Source: Malus domestica | Lineage: Eukaryota > Streptophyta > Magnoliopsida > Rosales > Rosaceae | DNA length: 64,000 nucleotides | Assembly (NCBI RefSeq): GCF_042453785.1 | Contig: NC_091677.1 | Coordinates: 6,171,501 to 6,235,500 of the forward strand | Direction: 5' to 3' | In this document: positions 47,986 through 59,572 of the stretch, piece by piece | Numbering within the stretch: position 1 is the first letter of the stretch | How the letters are laid out: every line of letters starts with the position of its first letter | Program-made: the position numbers and the translations under genes | Notes under the pieces: model-generated | Database searches by the model: none | What the model saw: the letters and a program-made list of their open reading frames with translations, nothing else | Told to the model about the DNA's origin: nothing

Positions 47986-48572
47986 CGCATTACTCGACTC
48001 TTCTTCTCCGTTCGCTCAAGGATTTTGTCTCTGAACTCAATTCAGGTACACAGATTCTCTCATCGGTTCTTCGTTTGGGCACCAATAAAATCTCGAACTT
48101 GAAACTATTGAATTAGTTCGCATGTTGTTTTCCACCGCCTGAGGAACCGACAGAAATGTAGGATTGCCAGTTAACTAACTGACTTCAAATCTTGTCAAAC
48201 ATCCTCAATTTTTATTTGTTTTTTTTATTGTGTTTGAATTTTTCGTAGTTTCCTGTGTCGTGGATTTGTTATGGTGTTAACGTTTGCCATATTTGTCGTA
48301 TCTGTAACGGATTTCATGCATGAGATGTTTGACTGGTGAAAGAATGGTTAATGTTTGATGCTGAATTGTACTTCTGATGATGTTTGCGTATCTGGGTTCG
48401 ATTTAGTTGATGTTCATTGGAAAATTTTCATTATTTTATCTTACAAGTTATTTTTCTTTTTCGATCTTCGATTTTTATTACTAAGAGATAAATTTTTGTG
48501 GTGATTTAGACTGCCAGATAGCCCGAAAAACCGGTGATTGGAAGTGTTTGATTTATACACTGAGCAAACGAA

Positions 48573-49583
48573 ATGAAGGAAGAAGAAGTGAATAGATGCC
48601 AGATACAGGAATGGTACCCGAAGTTTAAATCCGTGTCTATCAGAACCCGAATTCATGAGCTTCCTGAATCCTTTGTCCAGTACCTTCTCGATGATTCGGG
48701 CCCCTTCCTTCTCCCTGTTTCAATCTCAAATGATGATGCATTTCCTAATAGAATTCATAATCCGGAGGAGGAAGACGACTATCAAGTATCAGAAGGGTCT
48801 GGTGATGAGTCGGAGCAGCCTTCTCTGCCGCCCTCTTTCCCTGAGCTTGAGTTGGAGATCAAGGAATCGATTGAGTCCCTTGGAGGGTCTGTGTTCCCTA
48901 AGCTGAACTGGAGTGCACCAAAAGACTCGGCTTGGATCAGCACAACTGGGAGTCTCAGATGCTCTTCGTTCAGTGAGATTGCGCTCTTGCTACGATCGTC
49001 TGACTCATTGGTCCACGATCTGTGTCACGCGTATGATTCCTGCAGTGACAAAACCTCATCAAGGCCTAGGAGTTTCTTCCTTGCACTTCGGAAATGGTAC
49101 CAATCTCTCAAGCCAGAGATGGAGTTCCGTTGCTTTGTACGAAATCAGAACTTAGTTGGAATTTCCCAACGTGAGGTCACTACTTGTTATCCTGCTCTGA
49201 TTGAAAAGAAAGACAGCCTTCAAGCGTTGATCGAAGACTTTTTCTTGGAGAATTTGATGTCGAGATTTGAATCAGAAAACTACACCTTTGATGTCTATGT
49301 GACAAAGGATGATCGCGTAAAGGTTGTGGATTTCAACCCATGGGGCGCATTTACGCTACCTCTGCTGTATACATGGGAGGAATTGGATCAGACTCATAGT
49401 GAACAAGGAGATGGTGTCGACTTCAGAGTTGTAGAGAGCCAGTTATCTGTTAGGCCAGGTTTGAAGACAGCAGTGCCGTTTGATTATTTGGACACTGGCA
49501 CCGGGAGTGGCTGGGATCAAGTTATCAGAAATGCTAATGAAGACTTGCAGCAACAAACTAGGAATGCTCAAGCAGGTGCTTAA
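48573..49583 (+). CDS. CDC123: CDC123/D123 family protein (eIF2 assembly factor)
   Basis: A single coding exon of 336 aa, the typical plant length (Arabidopsis EDA35). CDC123 is an ATP-grasp-like chaperone that helps assemble the eIF2 complex by binding its gamma subunit. Diagnostic parts are QEWYPKFKSVSIRTRIHELP at the N-terminus, KLNWSAPKDSAWI at about residue 110, FRCFVRNQNLVGISQREVTT near 186, and VVDFNPWGAF near 250. An acidic Asp/Glu/Ser insert follows residue 60. A 5' UTR exon ending at 48045 (TTCAG/GTACAC), with an acceptor at 48509 or 48517, is likely. The gene is divergent from RAD23-B and appears intact. Confidence 0.95.
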   Translation: MKEEEVNRCQIQEWYPKFKSVSIRTRIHELPESFVQYLLDDSGPFLLPVSISNDDAFPNRIHNPEEEDDYQVSEGSGDESEQPSLPPSFPELELEIKESIESLGGSVFPKLNWSAPKDSAWISTTGSLRCSSFSEIALLLRSSDSLVHDLCHAYDSCSDKTSSRPRSFFLALRKWYQSLKPEMEFRCFVRNQNLVGISQREVTTCYPALIEKKDSLQALIEDFFLENLMSRFESENYTFDVYVTKDDRVKVVDFNPWGAFTLPLLYTWEELDQTHSEQGDGVDFRVVESQLSVRPGLKTAVPFDYLDTGTGSGWDQVIRNANEDLQQQTRNAQAGA

Positions 49584-51742
49584 GGTCATCATCGGTTCGA
49601 TCTTTCAGGTTCAAGTTCCCTAAGTAAGCAACAAACTGTTGCAGTGATAGTTTTTGTGTTTATTACTATTATCCTAGATCTTCATCAATGCTAATCTGTT
49701 GATGCATCTCTTAAGATCGGTAAGTTTTAGAGTTTCCATTTCAATACATCTTACATTTCTTGTTGGATTAGGTCAATGTAGTTCGAAATTTGTTTGTGGT
49801 TTGATGGCTCCTACTTCCTCTGCGTCCTTCTGATCTGCAGTGTATGTTAGCCCGAATTCTCATCAACTTATATAAACTTAGTCCCATGTTTTAAGTTTTA
49901 ATCTCAGCCTCCCTTTCCTTAATTTAGCCAAAATTTCAACTGTTGCTATTTGACAGATCTGAAGATGTTGAAATCGATATTTAGACTAAACACTTCTTGG
50001 CTCCTTAGTTCGTACGGTCAAGGACTCATACCTCACCACCTGCAAATCACAGACTGATATACATTAGTACTTATTTAAAGCACAAAATAAAATGTTGGGG
50101 ATGTAACTTCAATACTACGTGGTAGTGCTACGAGTGTTTTAGCCGTTAGATTTGATTTTTATAATTGTTAGATCTTCTATTTTATTCTCACCAATTCATT
50201 TATTAACCACTAAATGTTAAGCACCGTTGAATAAAATTTGGAAAATGTGTTCGCATAAGTAAAGCTTGAGTCGGGTTAAGTAAAAACTAGTTATACATTT
50301 GAACAAGAACCATTGAGATCATTTAACCTAATGGAATCCAACAGCTCCTGTTTAGATGTATAACTTAAACATGCACTAGAGAGAGCGCCTCGTAAACATC
50401 TCTCACTTCACATCACATTTTCGTGTACAAGGGATGGGCTTTCTAGTGGACTTAAGCTGGAACTTGGTGGTAGGCTTACTGTAGGCAAAATATCCAGTTC
50501 TTGACGACCAACTCTTCTTAAATGGACCCTAAAAATTGAAAGGTCGCTCTTGCAAAAATACTGTATTTTTAGCTAATTAATTTTAGGACACACCTACAAG
50601 GAGGGTTCTTAAATTTTAGTGATCTCTGTTGCCAAAATTAGGGTTCGCAATTAACACGTTATGCGACTCAAAAGTTACACGAATATTAAGAAAATAATTT
50701 TTTTTTCTTATTATCGTGAATTCGTGATATTAAATACGAGTTGTATTTTTATATTATTTGGGTGTTGATTAATCCGTATGTAAACTCAAACCGCAAGAAG
50801 AAAAAGATTTCAAAATTTGCTTTGTAGTGTATAGAGAGATACCAAATGTGTATCAACGTAGCGTTTAGTGCTACGAGTGTTTTAGCCATGAAATTTGGTT
50901 TCTATAATTACTAACTTTATTTTTAATTTCAACCATTCATTTTTCGTACCCATCAATACTATATTTCATTAAAAGAATATTACAAATTTCTTGCAGTTTT
51001 ATACTCAAGAAAAAACAAAAACAATCAGTAACTGATGTAACAAAAAATCAAATACCAAGCAAAATGCCATGGTTTTGTTCTCCATTTCATAGGCTCTATA
51101 ACTTTTGTGGCTCATGCCCTTAATTTTAAGGGCAACTTGCCCTATAACTATAAGAATCTTTTTCTTGCTTTCCTACTGTAACCTGCATATGTGCATGTTT
51201 TCCCCCTTCCCATCCTTTTTGACTCATACACTCAACAATTCCTCTCTAATCTTTATCCTCCCTTTACATAATTAAATACTTAAAGTTATGGTCATTTAGT
51301 CAAATAGCAGATTATGATTCTGCAAGTCCTTTCCGCTAACGATAACAAGTTTTAATCTTAGTTTTAACAGTAATTAAACATTTGGATTAGTATTACGCAC
51401 CGACGAACCAATCATTAACGTCTGGTAATGGCACTGCGTATAGATGGAACATATCCATAGATTCTTGGAAACTGTTAATTAAGCTACCTACCTCTTTTAG
51501 CAGGTCTTGATCAACTGTTAAAGCAGATGTTTATGTATTAGTTTAGTTTGATCAATTCTTAATAGAGATATCTAAACTTGTTTACTTTCGGCTGGGTTCC
51601 CAGTTCCCTGAGCCCCAGTTGGGTATCGGGGAGATAGCTAAACAGATTAGAAGATTCGTTGTGTATGTCAACCATCAAAGCTGATCGAATACTTACAGTA
51701 GTGGCTGCTAATCGAGCTTTACTTACTGTTCATACTTCATCT
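49584..51742. other. Intergenic, AT-rich, with a diverged repeat pair
   Basis: CDC123 3' region followed by non-coding sequence. Two diverged copies of a ~110-160-bp repeat share GTGCTACGAGTGTTTTAGCC at about 50132 and 50868 and run on into a TTATTTTTAATTTC-like tail. No gene seen. Confidence 0.45.
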
Positions 51743-52196
51743 CACTGTTCTAAAACTAGTGCCGTGCTAGGAAGCTAGCCACCATCCTGATTAATATCTA
51801 AGCATTTGAAAATTAAGAAATGGTGCCTAGACCTCCTTAGGTATCCGCTTAACCCGCCTAGACTTGCCTAGTCACCCGCCTAGGTTGGGAATATCACTTA
51901 GACAGAAAATAGATAATTTTCATTTTGCATTTTAATTTTGTTCAATAAATTGTAAGAGACTTGTTGAATACTTTGATGAACACTCATTATATACTTGTTT
52001 CCAATATTTTCTAATAATTTAATCTACATTTCATTTTATTTTGCAATTTATGTTTCTCAATACAATTAAATAATATAAGCACTTATTTATACGATATAAA
52101 TAAATTTAATTAAATCTGCCTAGACCCCTTCTTGCCGTCTAGAATTTAGGCTCTAGCCAACCGCCCGACTGGCTTCTAGCGTCTTTTAGAACCTTG
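51743..52196. mobile_element. hAT-type MITE, 8-bp TSD CTTCATCT/CTTCATCC
   Basis: 454 bp with end CACTGTTCTAAAA and inverted end CAAGGTTCTAAAA. Near-identical 8-bp flanks lie at 51735-51742 and 52197-52204. The interior near both ends has CCTAG/CGCCTAG motifs. No transposase. Confidence 0.7.
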
Positions 52197-52835
52197 CTTC
52201 ATCCCATCATCAATCTACACTGTTTGTGCTACGCATGTACATTATAGAGTGAGACGTACAATTGCATAACTGAATGAATGTGATTTAGCCTATCAATCTG
52301 AATCCTTAATTATGTTGATTGTGATGCAAATGTGTGATATTCATATTTACTAACGACTGGAGAGTGTCAAACAATCACAAACAAGAACCAAAAATATCTG
52401 ATGTGTAATTCGTATAATTAGTCATATATCAATATTTTTGTGATCGTGAGGTTAAAGTATCGACAATATCTCTTAACGATGTATCGATTATATATCTGTA
52501 TTGTTAACTGCACCGGTTCTGTATTTAATAATGCAGTATCCGTAACCACCTTTCGAATTATTTTCCACCAGCAGCCTCACCATCTGCGAGAGCAGAGTCT
52601 GAGAAGAAAGCTGCTGTGTAAGATGGTGGAAGGGCATGTGCAACCCAATAAGGAATTAAGAAGCACTGCACTAGGCAAATAATCGATAATGTTATTAATT
52701 GCTGTAAAGCATGCAACGCAATGGGATGAAATTCATGTGGCGTAGCCAGAAATTATTTGGTGGGTGGGCTAAACTAAAATTATTACTACAAAATCAAATA
52801 TTTAATCCTATGTTGCCTACATAAAATTATATAAT

Positions 52836-53238
52836 CTTCTCTGCACTCAGATTTATTGGGCATGCCAACCTACAGGTTTGTCTCCTCTTCTTGATGTGTG
52901 TTCTCCTTTCTTTTCCTAACCTTTTTGGATTCCCTTTTGTTTTGCAGTTTGTCTTGTAGGTTATTACCTTTTAAGGTTTATAGAGGGGTTTGGGCTTATG
53001 TCCGCCTAGTCTTTTCCTTGTATTTTCTTTTCCAAGAGGGGTACGGTCTATGTCCCCCCTCTTTTTCTGGTATTTCCTTTCTCAAAAGGGGTAAGGTGCA
53101 TGTCCCCCCCTTGTATTTCTTTTCTCTTGTTCTATGAGGGGTTAGGTTTATGTCCCCCCTGTCTAGGTGTAACTTCTTTTTTCTTATCAATAAAATTCCC
53201 TCGTGCCGCCGAGGTTCCCAAAAAAAAAAAAAAAAAAG
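52836..53238 (+). mobile_element. Truncated poly(A) retroposon (LINE-like 3' end), TSD TTATATAAT
   Basis: 403 bp ending in AATAAAATTCC, a GC-rich hairpin-like CGTGCCGCCGAGG and a run of about 18 A. Flanked by TTATATAAT at 52827-52835 and 53239-53247. About 52984-53163 consists of four ~50-bp units starting GAGGGGT or GGGGTAAGG and containing TATGTCC. No coding domain remains, so a LINE 3' UTR or a retroposed transcript are both possible. Confidence 0.7.
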
Positions 53239-53247
53239 TTATATAAT

Positions 53248-54860
53248 AGTAAAAACTTGAATGTAGTAATTTAAAGCAAGAATTTTATGCTATGTTTTCT
53301 AGGTTTCTAGCCTTCAAAGCTTTCAAGTGAATAAAACAAGGAACCATTTGTGGTATGAAAGTTTTAATTTATTACTACTAAATATAATATTGGTTAAAGT
53401 GATGAGTTTATTTAACATCTATTAACTCTTATTATTCTTAAAAACAGCCGTACTAATAAAAAAATTATTTATTAAGTGGAATATGACAATTAAAAATCAC
53501 AAACTAACCCAAAAATTAATATTTTTAAGCTTAAAGAATCAAACTCTCCCTATACTATAGCTTAGGAGAGCCTTGTCCTTGGCTCCGCCCTTGATCTGAT
53601 CTACCTGCATATACAAAAGCTTTACGTACGCATATATTTATGTAAAAGTTGTCTCACAAGTTGCAGGAGAGATATAATCCTGCACCATGAATTCGATTAA
53701 TCGTGCGTTTTAAGCAAAGATTAACAAATAATTAGACCTCATTCGATGACTTTAACTTTGATCCCACCTGACAACTTGTTCTTGTTTTTTTGACATGCAG
53801 CGGATGATAAATTCCACATCACACTGACACAAAAAGTCAAGAGCATCTCCTTTGGATTTATTTTTTTAATTTTACTTATTCTTTTGGTAATCACCTTTGG
53901 AATTAAAATTGACTCAAAAGGTCGACCAAGTCAAAGTAGTCAACTGAGGAACGCAATGGCCCAAAACCCCAAGTCACACATGGATTTCACATATATTTTT
54001 AGATTAAGTTATCATTAGGAAATACTAAAACCAAATGTTAATGTAATATTGCATCAAAACTCGATGTATTAGACTGAGTGATTAAAAAAAAATCACATGA
54101 TAAATTATGTGAAATGAAATTTGTGTTTTTACTTGTATCTTGTCATCCTTGCGAATTCATCTAACTTTTTATGGATGTTGTGCATAAACCTTAGCTATGT
54201 AATATATATAAATATAGAGGTTGATCATTAAGAGATTTTTAGATCTTTAGAATATGTTTATCATTGTCTAAGTTAAGTTCTATTTAACACATGTTTTAGA
54301 TGCATGGTAAACGTGTGTTTCTGAGTAATTTGATTTAATAAAAAAAATGTATAAACATCTTAGTTAATAAATGAAAGATATATGAAAAACGAAAACAAGA
54401 ATACTTTGGCTGATCATGAGGGCAGAGAACTATAGGTCCACATGCACGATTATAAAAATGCAGAAATTGATTGAAACTGCTGAATATTGTTGTCAAACGA
54501 AAGAAAGTTAAGGTTTCACCGTAAAATTAATTGAGAATATGGGAAGTAATTCAACCTCTTATAAGTTCTTGCATGGTTTGGTCTCTCACCGATATGAAAC
54601 TTTGTCCTCACATTCTCACACGCCCCCACATATCGCTAATTTTCAAGCCTAACGCATGGACAACACAAATGGGGTGACGTATGTTAGCAGTAATGAATTC
54701 AAGCTCAAGCATCTGAGATTGAAGAAGAAGGAAGAGAAGTGGGAAAAGTAGAGAGAGAGAGAGACTGAGAGAGAGAAGTGTGACACATTAATTAGTTGTT
54801 GACTAACATGTTTATTTATATTGGTAACACATTATTTGGTTTGCAAGTTTGGTTTAAAAT
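53248..54860. other. Intergenic, AT-rich
   Basis: No gene recognised. A GA microsatellite is at about 54748-54775. Confidence 0.4.
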
Positions 54861-54865
54861 TTTGG

Positions 54866-55140
54866 TATATGCTTACCATACACCTAATCATTGTCATTTC
54901 ACTTAATCTTGGTTAACTTTTTAGGGAGCATTTTTGTTCACCACCTTAAACTTTGGTATATGCTTACCATACACCTAATCATTGTCATTTCACTTAATCT
55001 TGGTTAACTTTTTTCAAAATTGAAAAAGTAACATTTCATGTGAAAGTTAACTATAGTTAGGTGAAATGACATATGACAAATAATTAGGTGCCTCATGAGC
55101 ATATACACCATAATTATGATGGTAAGCAAAAATACATTTA
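54866..55140. mobile_element. MULE-type MITE, decayed and partly duplicated
   Basis: Same family as 25854-26064 (GGGAGCATTTTTGTTCACC at 54924, the CATACACCTAATCATTGTC core, and a decayed right end AAGCAAAAATAC). A ~62-bp part of its interior is also present to the left of the left terminus (54866-54922), as a tandem or nested copy. Confidence 0.65.
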
Positions 55141-55502
55141 TATTTTAGTCTCTCTAGCATTATCCATAATACAATGGTTAAACTCATCCCCTCACATATA
55201 TGTTTGACAATTGCCATGCACGTTCTTCCCTGCCGTTAATATTGAATCCCAAACAAATTCCACTTTCCATTTTTCAGTAAAATTAAGGATTCGATTTTAA
55301 CACACATATGGTTAAAAATGAAAATGTAAGCACTACAATTGCCCTGTACCCCTCCCAACCAAAGAATATTTCACCCAATTTCCTTCTTATTTTATGTGTA
55401 CCTTTATTTATTAATATATATAGAACGACTGTAAGATCCCACATTGTTCAGGGGTGAAAATCATGTAAGCCTTATATGTATATTCTCATCTCTACCTAGC
55501 AC

Positions 55503-55605
55503 GAGGCCTTTTGGGAGCTCATTGGCTTTAGGTTCCATCAGAACTTCGAAGTTAAGCTAGTTCGCGCGGGAGCAATCCCATGATGGGTGACCCACTGAGA
55601 AGTTT
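55503..55605 (+). other. 5S rRNA-like segment in Cassandra LTR 1 (not an rRNA gene)
   Basis: Reads GGTTCCATCAGAACTTCGAA, GTTAAGC and GATGGGTGACC in 5S order and spacing. These match the 5S internal promoter region (A box and C box), which could recruit RNA polymerase III. The 5' and 3' stem sequences of a real 5S rRNA are poorly kept. Confidence 0.88.
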
Positions 55606-55855
55606 CCCAGAAACAAAACCGTGAGAAAGTGGTTGGGGCCCAAAGCGAATAATATCGTGCTACGATGGAGTCGAGCCCGGGATGTTGTGGGGCCCGGGCC
55701 GGGATGTGACAATTTGGTATTAGAGTCAATCCCTGGCCAGAAGTGTGCCAACGAGGACGTCGGTCCCCAAGGGGGGTGGATTGTAAGATCCCACATCGCC
55801 CAGGGATGAGGATCATGTAAGCCTTATATGTATATTCTCATCTCTACCTAGCATG

Positions 55856-55969
55856 AAGCCTTTTGGGAGCTCACTGGCTTTGGGTTCCATCGGATCTCCG
55901 AAATTAAGCGAGTTTGCACGAGAGCAATCCCATGATGGGTGACCCACTGAGAAGTTATCGTGTGAGTTC
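55856..55969 (+). other. 5S rRNA-like segment in Cassandra LTR 2 (not an rRNA gene)
   Basis: Second copy with small differences (ATCGGATCTCCGAAATTAAG) and an intact GATGGGTGACC. It keeps a TATCGTGTGAG segment, lost from LTR 1, that resembles the 5S 3' part. Confidence 0.85.
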
Positions 55970-56080
55970 CTAGAAACAAAACCGTGAGGGCGTGGTCAGG
56001 GCCCAAAGTGGACAATATTGTGCTACGGTGGAGTCGGGCCCGGGATGTGGTAGGGGCCTGGCCGGGAATGTGACAACAAC

Positions 56081-57081
56081 CACAACAAAGACTTGGGTGC
56101 AGTCGAATGATGATTTTGAAGAATTTTAAAAGACTTTTTAAAGTGATAGATTTGATAAAATTATAAAATCCTTACAACTTTCGAATGGATTTTGAAGGAT
56201 TCTTATAGACTTTGATTAAATATTTGAATGGATTTTAAGAGAATTTCTTGTCATTTAAAAAAATTACTTTTTAAATAGAAAATAAGATTAAAAATAAAAT
56301 AAAAAACTTGAAAAAAATTAATGAAAAACTTTGCCCAATTCTCCCCAGTAATCCCATTCTCCATGGTCCTTCACAGAAGAAAAAAAATATTTTACCCAGA
56401 TTTTTCTTCCTAACCCAAAATGCTCACGCTAAACCAGATTTTCTCCCAACCATAGACTAGATTATTTACAACCAAAAAAATGTTGCCACCATCCTTCTCC
56501 TTCAACCTGCGGAGCCTCTTCTATTCAACTTGCAAGCCACCATCTTTTGCCTCTTCTTTATAAAAATAAATGAGTAACTCATTTTTATTATAATAACACA
56601 TTCTGATACAATTTGTGTTCTTCATTTAAATACATTAATTCATTTAATATATTTGGGCATATCCATCGATATAAACATTTAGGGAGTAAATACATTTTGA
56701 TACATACATTTTGGTATTGATATATATATATATATATATGTATGTATATTTAATATAATATCATTCGGTACTTGCATTTTGGTACAAACATTTGGTACAT
56801 AAATTTCGATACATATATTTTGGTACAGACGTCCCCAAGGGGACACCCACACTGTGATTGGCGGCCACATTGTGAATTGGCTTTGGTTGTTTGATTTAGG
56901 GAATGTATTTTAATTTAATGTATAAAAAATAATATTTTGGTATAGGCATTTAAGTTCATTATAATATATTTCGGTACAAATATTTAGGTGCAGATATTTC
57001 GGTGAAGGCATTGTAAATTATTTGATTTATTAGATCTTGAAGTTTAATGAACTTTTTCTCATTTTCAGCAATTCATCAAAG
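56081..57081. other. AT-rich intergenic with a minisatellite at 56640-56830
   Basis: About 56640-56830 and again 56930-57010 hold ATTTTGGTACA and ATTTCGATACAT-type units, the reverse complement of the 38216-38590 array. A TA microsatellite lies at 56719-56740. No gene. Confidence 0.55.
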
Positions 57082-59572
57082 AATGGAGAGATTTTTTAGT
57101 GTGACCGACACACGGGGTGGTACACCACGTGTCACTATATGTCACAACCCGTCCCGGAGATATGTATTATTTTATTCTCGAGGACGTGAAAGGACGGTTT
57201 TATCCTTAGACGTTGAAATTGTAGTGTATGTGTGTGTGACATATTTTGGTACTTGGATGTCATTTTCTTTGGTTTTGGGTTGGTGACCCACGTGGACCAC
57301 ACACACGCACAATCTCCTTCTCTCCCGTGGACTTCTCTTTCTCACTCTCTCGGATTTCCTGCAACTTTCATACAAACTGTACGGACAGCCTTCGAACTCT
57401 CCATTTCAGGCACAGATCGAAGTTTTAAAGGTAAGATTCTTGCTTATTGTAAACTCCTGAGTTCATTGGTACCTTTGTTTGGACGTGAATGCTTCGAAAA
57501 ACCCTAGAACCCGTAACCCAGAAATTTAGCATTGTTCATGTGGACGTAAATATGATTGTTTTAGGGAATTTCAAGCTCATAGGGAGCTTAAGGAGGTCCT
57601 TACGAAGCTCGGAGTACTTCGTTTAAAGAAATTGGACGTCGGAATCATGAGAACGAAGAGTTTCAAATTTAGCCGGAATTATCAGGGTTTTTCCCGGCGA
57701 GTTTCCGACGAGTTGGAGGTTGGGGCAGGTATGGTTTTGTTCGTCTTGTTGAGATCTTTAAAATGGTACCAATTATGTTGAAAATGGTGCAAAAATGAAG
57801 AAGTTAGGACAATTTATTTAGTTTTCCAGAAACCGGCGAAGTCTCCAGCGACCAGCGACTCGCCGGGAAGACAGAGAATATTCCGTCAGTTTTGATGGAA
57901 TATGCTAACGGCGTTGGCTGACGCCGTTAAGAATCTAACGGTATATGTGGGGATTTGATGGAATATTCCTGACGGCGTTAACTGACGCCGTCAGCGTGCC
58001 TGGCATGTGCCCGCGCATGTGCGACGCGTATTGCCATGCCTTGGCCGGCGCGTGGATGGTCGGAAAATTATTCTAAAAATATGGGGATGTTCGTGGAGTT
58101 GTGTAGATCACGTTGGTATATTCAAACACCCCATTTGAGCATTGTATGCGAAGTTATTAGCTAGTTTTGTCTATAAGCTTTAAATAACGTTTTTATAGTT
58201 AATTCGCATATAGGTGAGACTTATCCCGAGGACGAGCATGTTCAAGGGCGACTCGGGGGCTACGACCCTTCGACATACCAGTGAGTGGGCTTTTGGTTTT
58301 CAGTATATATTTATATACTTGATATTTTCCCAGAAATATGCGTTTAAATGAAAGTATGCCTTAAATGCCATGCATATGAATTTATATTTCGTATATGAAT
58401 TGGTATTTGATGCATTATATATAATTGTGGTGTTGTGGACGCTCAGGTAAGCTCAGGTGAGTTATGTTTGGTTATGTGAATTATCAATGGTGCGATATGT
58501 GATTGAATAATGTTGAGCTCATAGAACACCTAGGGTGATTGTGATTTAGCTAGAGATATGGCACATGCCTGTTTATTATGTCACATCCCGCACCATATGC
58601 TCATATTGGATCCAATTTAGGTGCACAGTCCTGTCGATAGACCATCTTAGGTGGTTCCGACTTGTAAGTGACTAGCGATTTATCGCCCAGCTATTATGTG
58701 TGAGTGGTATTGAGCATGATTATGTTACACCCATTATTTTCGTACAGACATTTTCATTTGGTTCCGACTCTTGTGCAGTATAATGCCGTATAGGTCATTG
58801 TAGTGACTTTGGCTAGATTGACTTTTGAGCTAAGAATTCGGCCGTACAGACTACCACAGGGGTTCCGGCTAACACGTTATATTTATATGAAATTATTCTC
58901 ACCTAAATTGCTTACTCTATTATATCTTGGCATGGCATACATATGAATATGATATTGTGAAGCATGATTTGAATTAATATATTTACATATATATTTATGT
59001 ATATGCTTATATTCTGATTCTGGGAAAAATTATACATGTTTTACAGCGAGGGGTTAGAAATGTTGATAAATGAAATGGTTTTGTAAAACATTTGTTTTTG
59101 CCCACTCACGCTTTCTGTTTTGTGCCCCTCCAGGTTTTAGGTAAGCTTGCTGTCGATGGCCTTGAGGATTTCGGCGGTTCTGACTTATCAAAATAATTGT
59201 AGGACATCTTATGGTACTGTATAATTAGTACTTGTCCTACTAGACTACACCTAGACTTTTTATGCTCTGATTAGGAGTACTTACTTTTGTATCTTACTCC
59301 TATCACTTCTTGTTTAGTAGTGCACTCTAGTAGATTCGGTTCTAAATATTCATATATTTCTTATCCTTAATGCTTCCGCACTGTGCACATGGCTACGTCA
59401 CCTTTACGTGACGGCCAACATGCCTTGATCTTGGTCGGGGTGTGTCACTATACAAATGGTGGGATATGTGTGCTAAAAGTTAATAACTTAAAAAATAAAA
59501 TTTCTCACCATTTCTATTAAAACATGTGGTATACCACTTGTGTTCCCGTTACAATGAAAAATTTCTCCAAAA
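57082..59572. mobile_element. MITE split by the solo LTR
   Basis: Left arm 57082-57139 (GATTTTTTAGTGTGACC, GGGGTGGTACACCACGTG) and right arm 59453-59572 ending, inverted, AATTTTTCATTGTAACGGG and AAGTGGTATACCACATG. The two arms are imperfect inverted repeats. Together they form a MITE of about 180 bp that existed before the LTR insertion. Confidence 0.6.
57140..59447. repeat. 2.3-kb solo LTR, TSD CTATA
   Basis: Starts TGTCACAACCCGTCCC, ends GGTCGGGGTGTGTCA, with 5-bp TSD CTATA at 57135-57139 and 59448-59452. No internal domain, primer-binding site or second LTR, so it is a solo LTR left by LTR-LTR recombination. The length suggests a Gypsy-type parent. The interior contains two inverted-repeat-rich segments around GACGGCGTTAACTGACGCCG at 57910-57990. 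Confidence 0.88.

Larger units (their letters stand above)
55430..56075 (+). mobile_element. Cassandra TRIM retrotransposon with 5S rRNA-like LTRs
   Basis: LTRs are 55430-55711 and 55782-56075, both beginning TGTAAGATCCCACAT and ending ATGTGACA. The internal region is only about 70 bp, with a primer-binding site like TTTGGTATTAGAGTC and a purine tract AAGGGGGGTGG. Each LTR contains 5S rRNA-like sequence, the hallmark of Cassandra. Flanks ACGAC (55425-55429) and ACAAC (56076-56080) are a TSD with one change. LTR 1 lacks about 12 bp present in LTR 2. Confidence 0.93.

Noticed and set aside
49101-49155. Alternative frames overlapping the CDC123 exon
   Set aside because: Shadow frames of a well-supported conserved coding exon.
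55503-55969. Possible 5S rRNA genes
   Set aside because: The segments sit within two LTRs of a TRIM in the Cassandra arrangement and lack good terminal stems; they are 5S-derived element parts.
57047-57507. Short ORFs at the start of the solo LTR
   Set aside because: They cross the TSD and LTR boundary and show no domain; random frames in non-coding LTR sequence.
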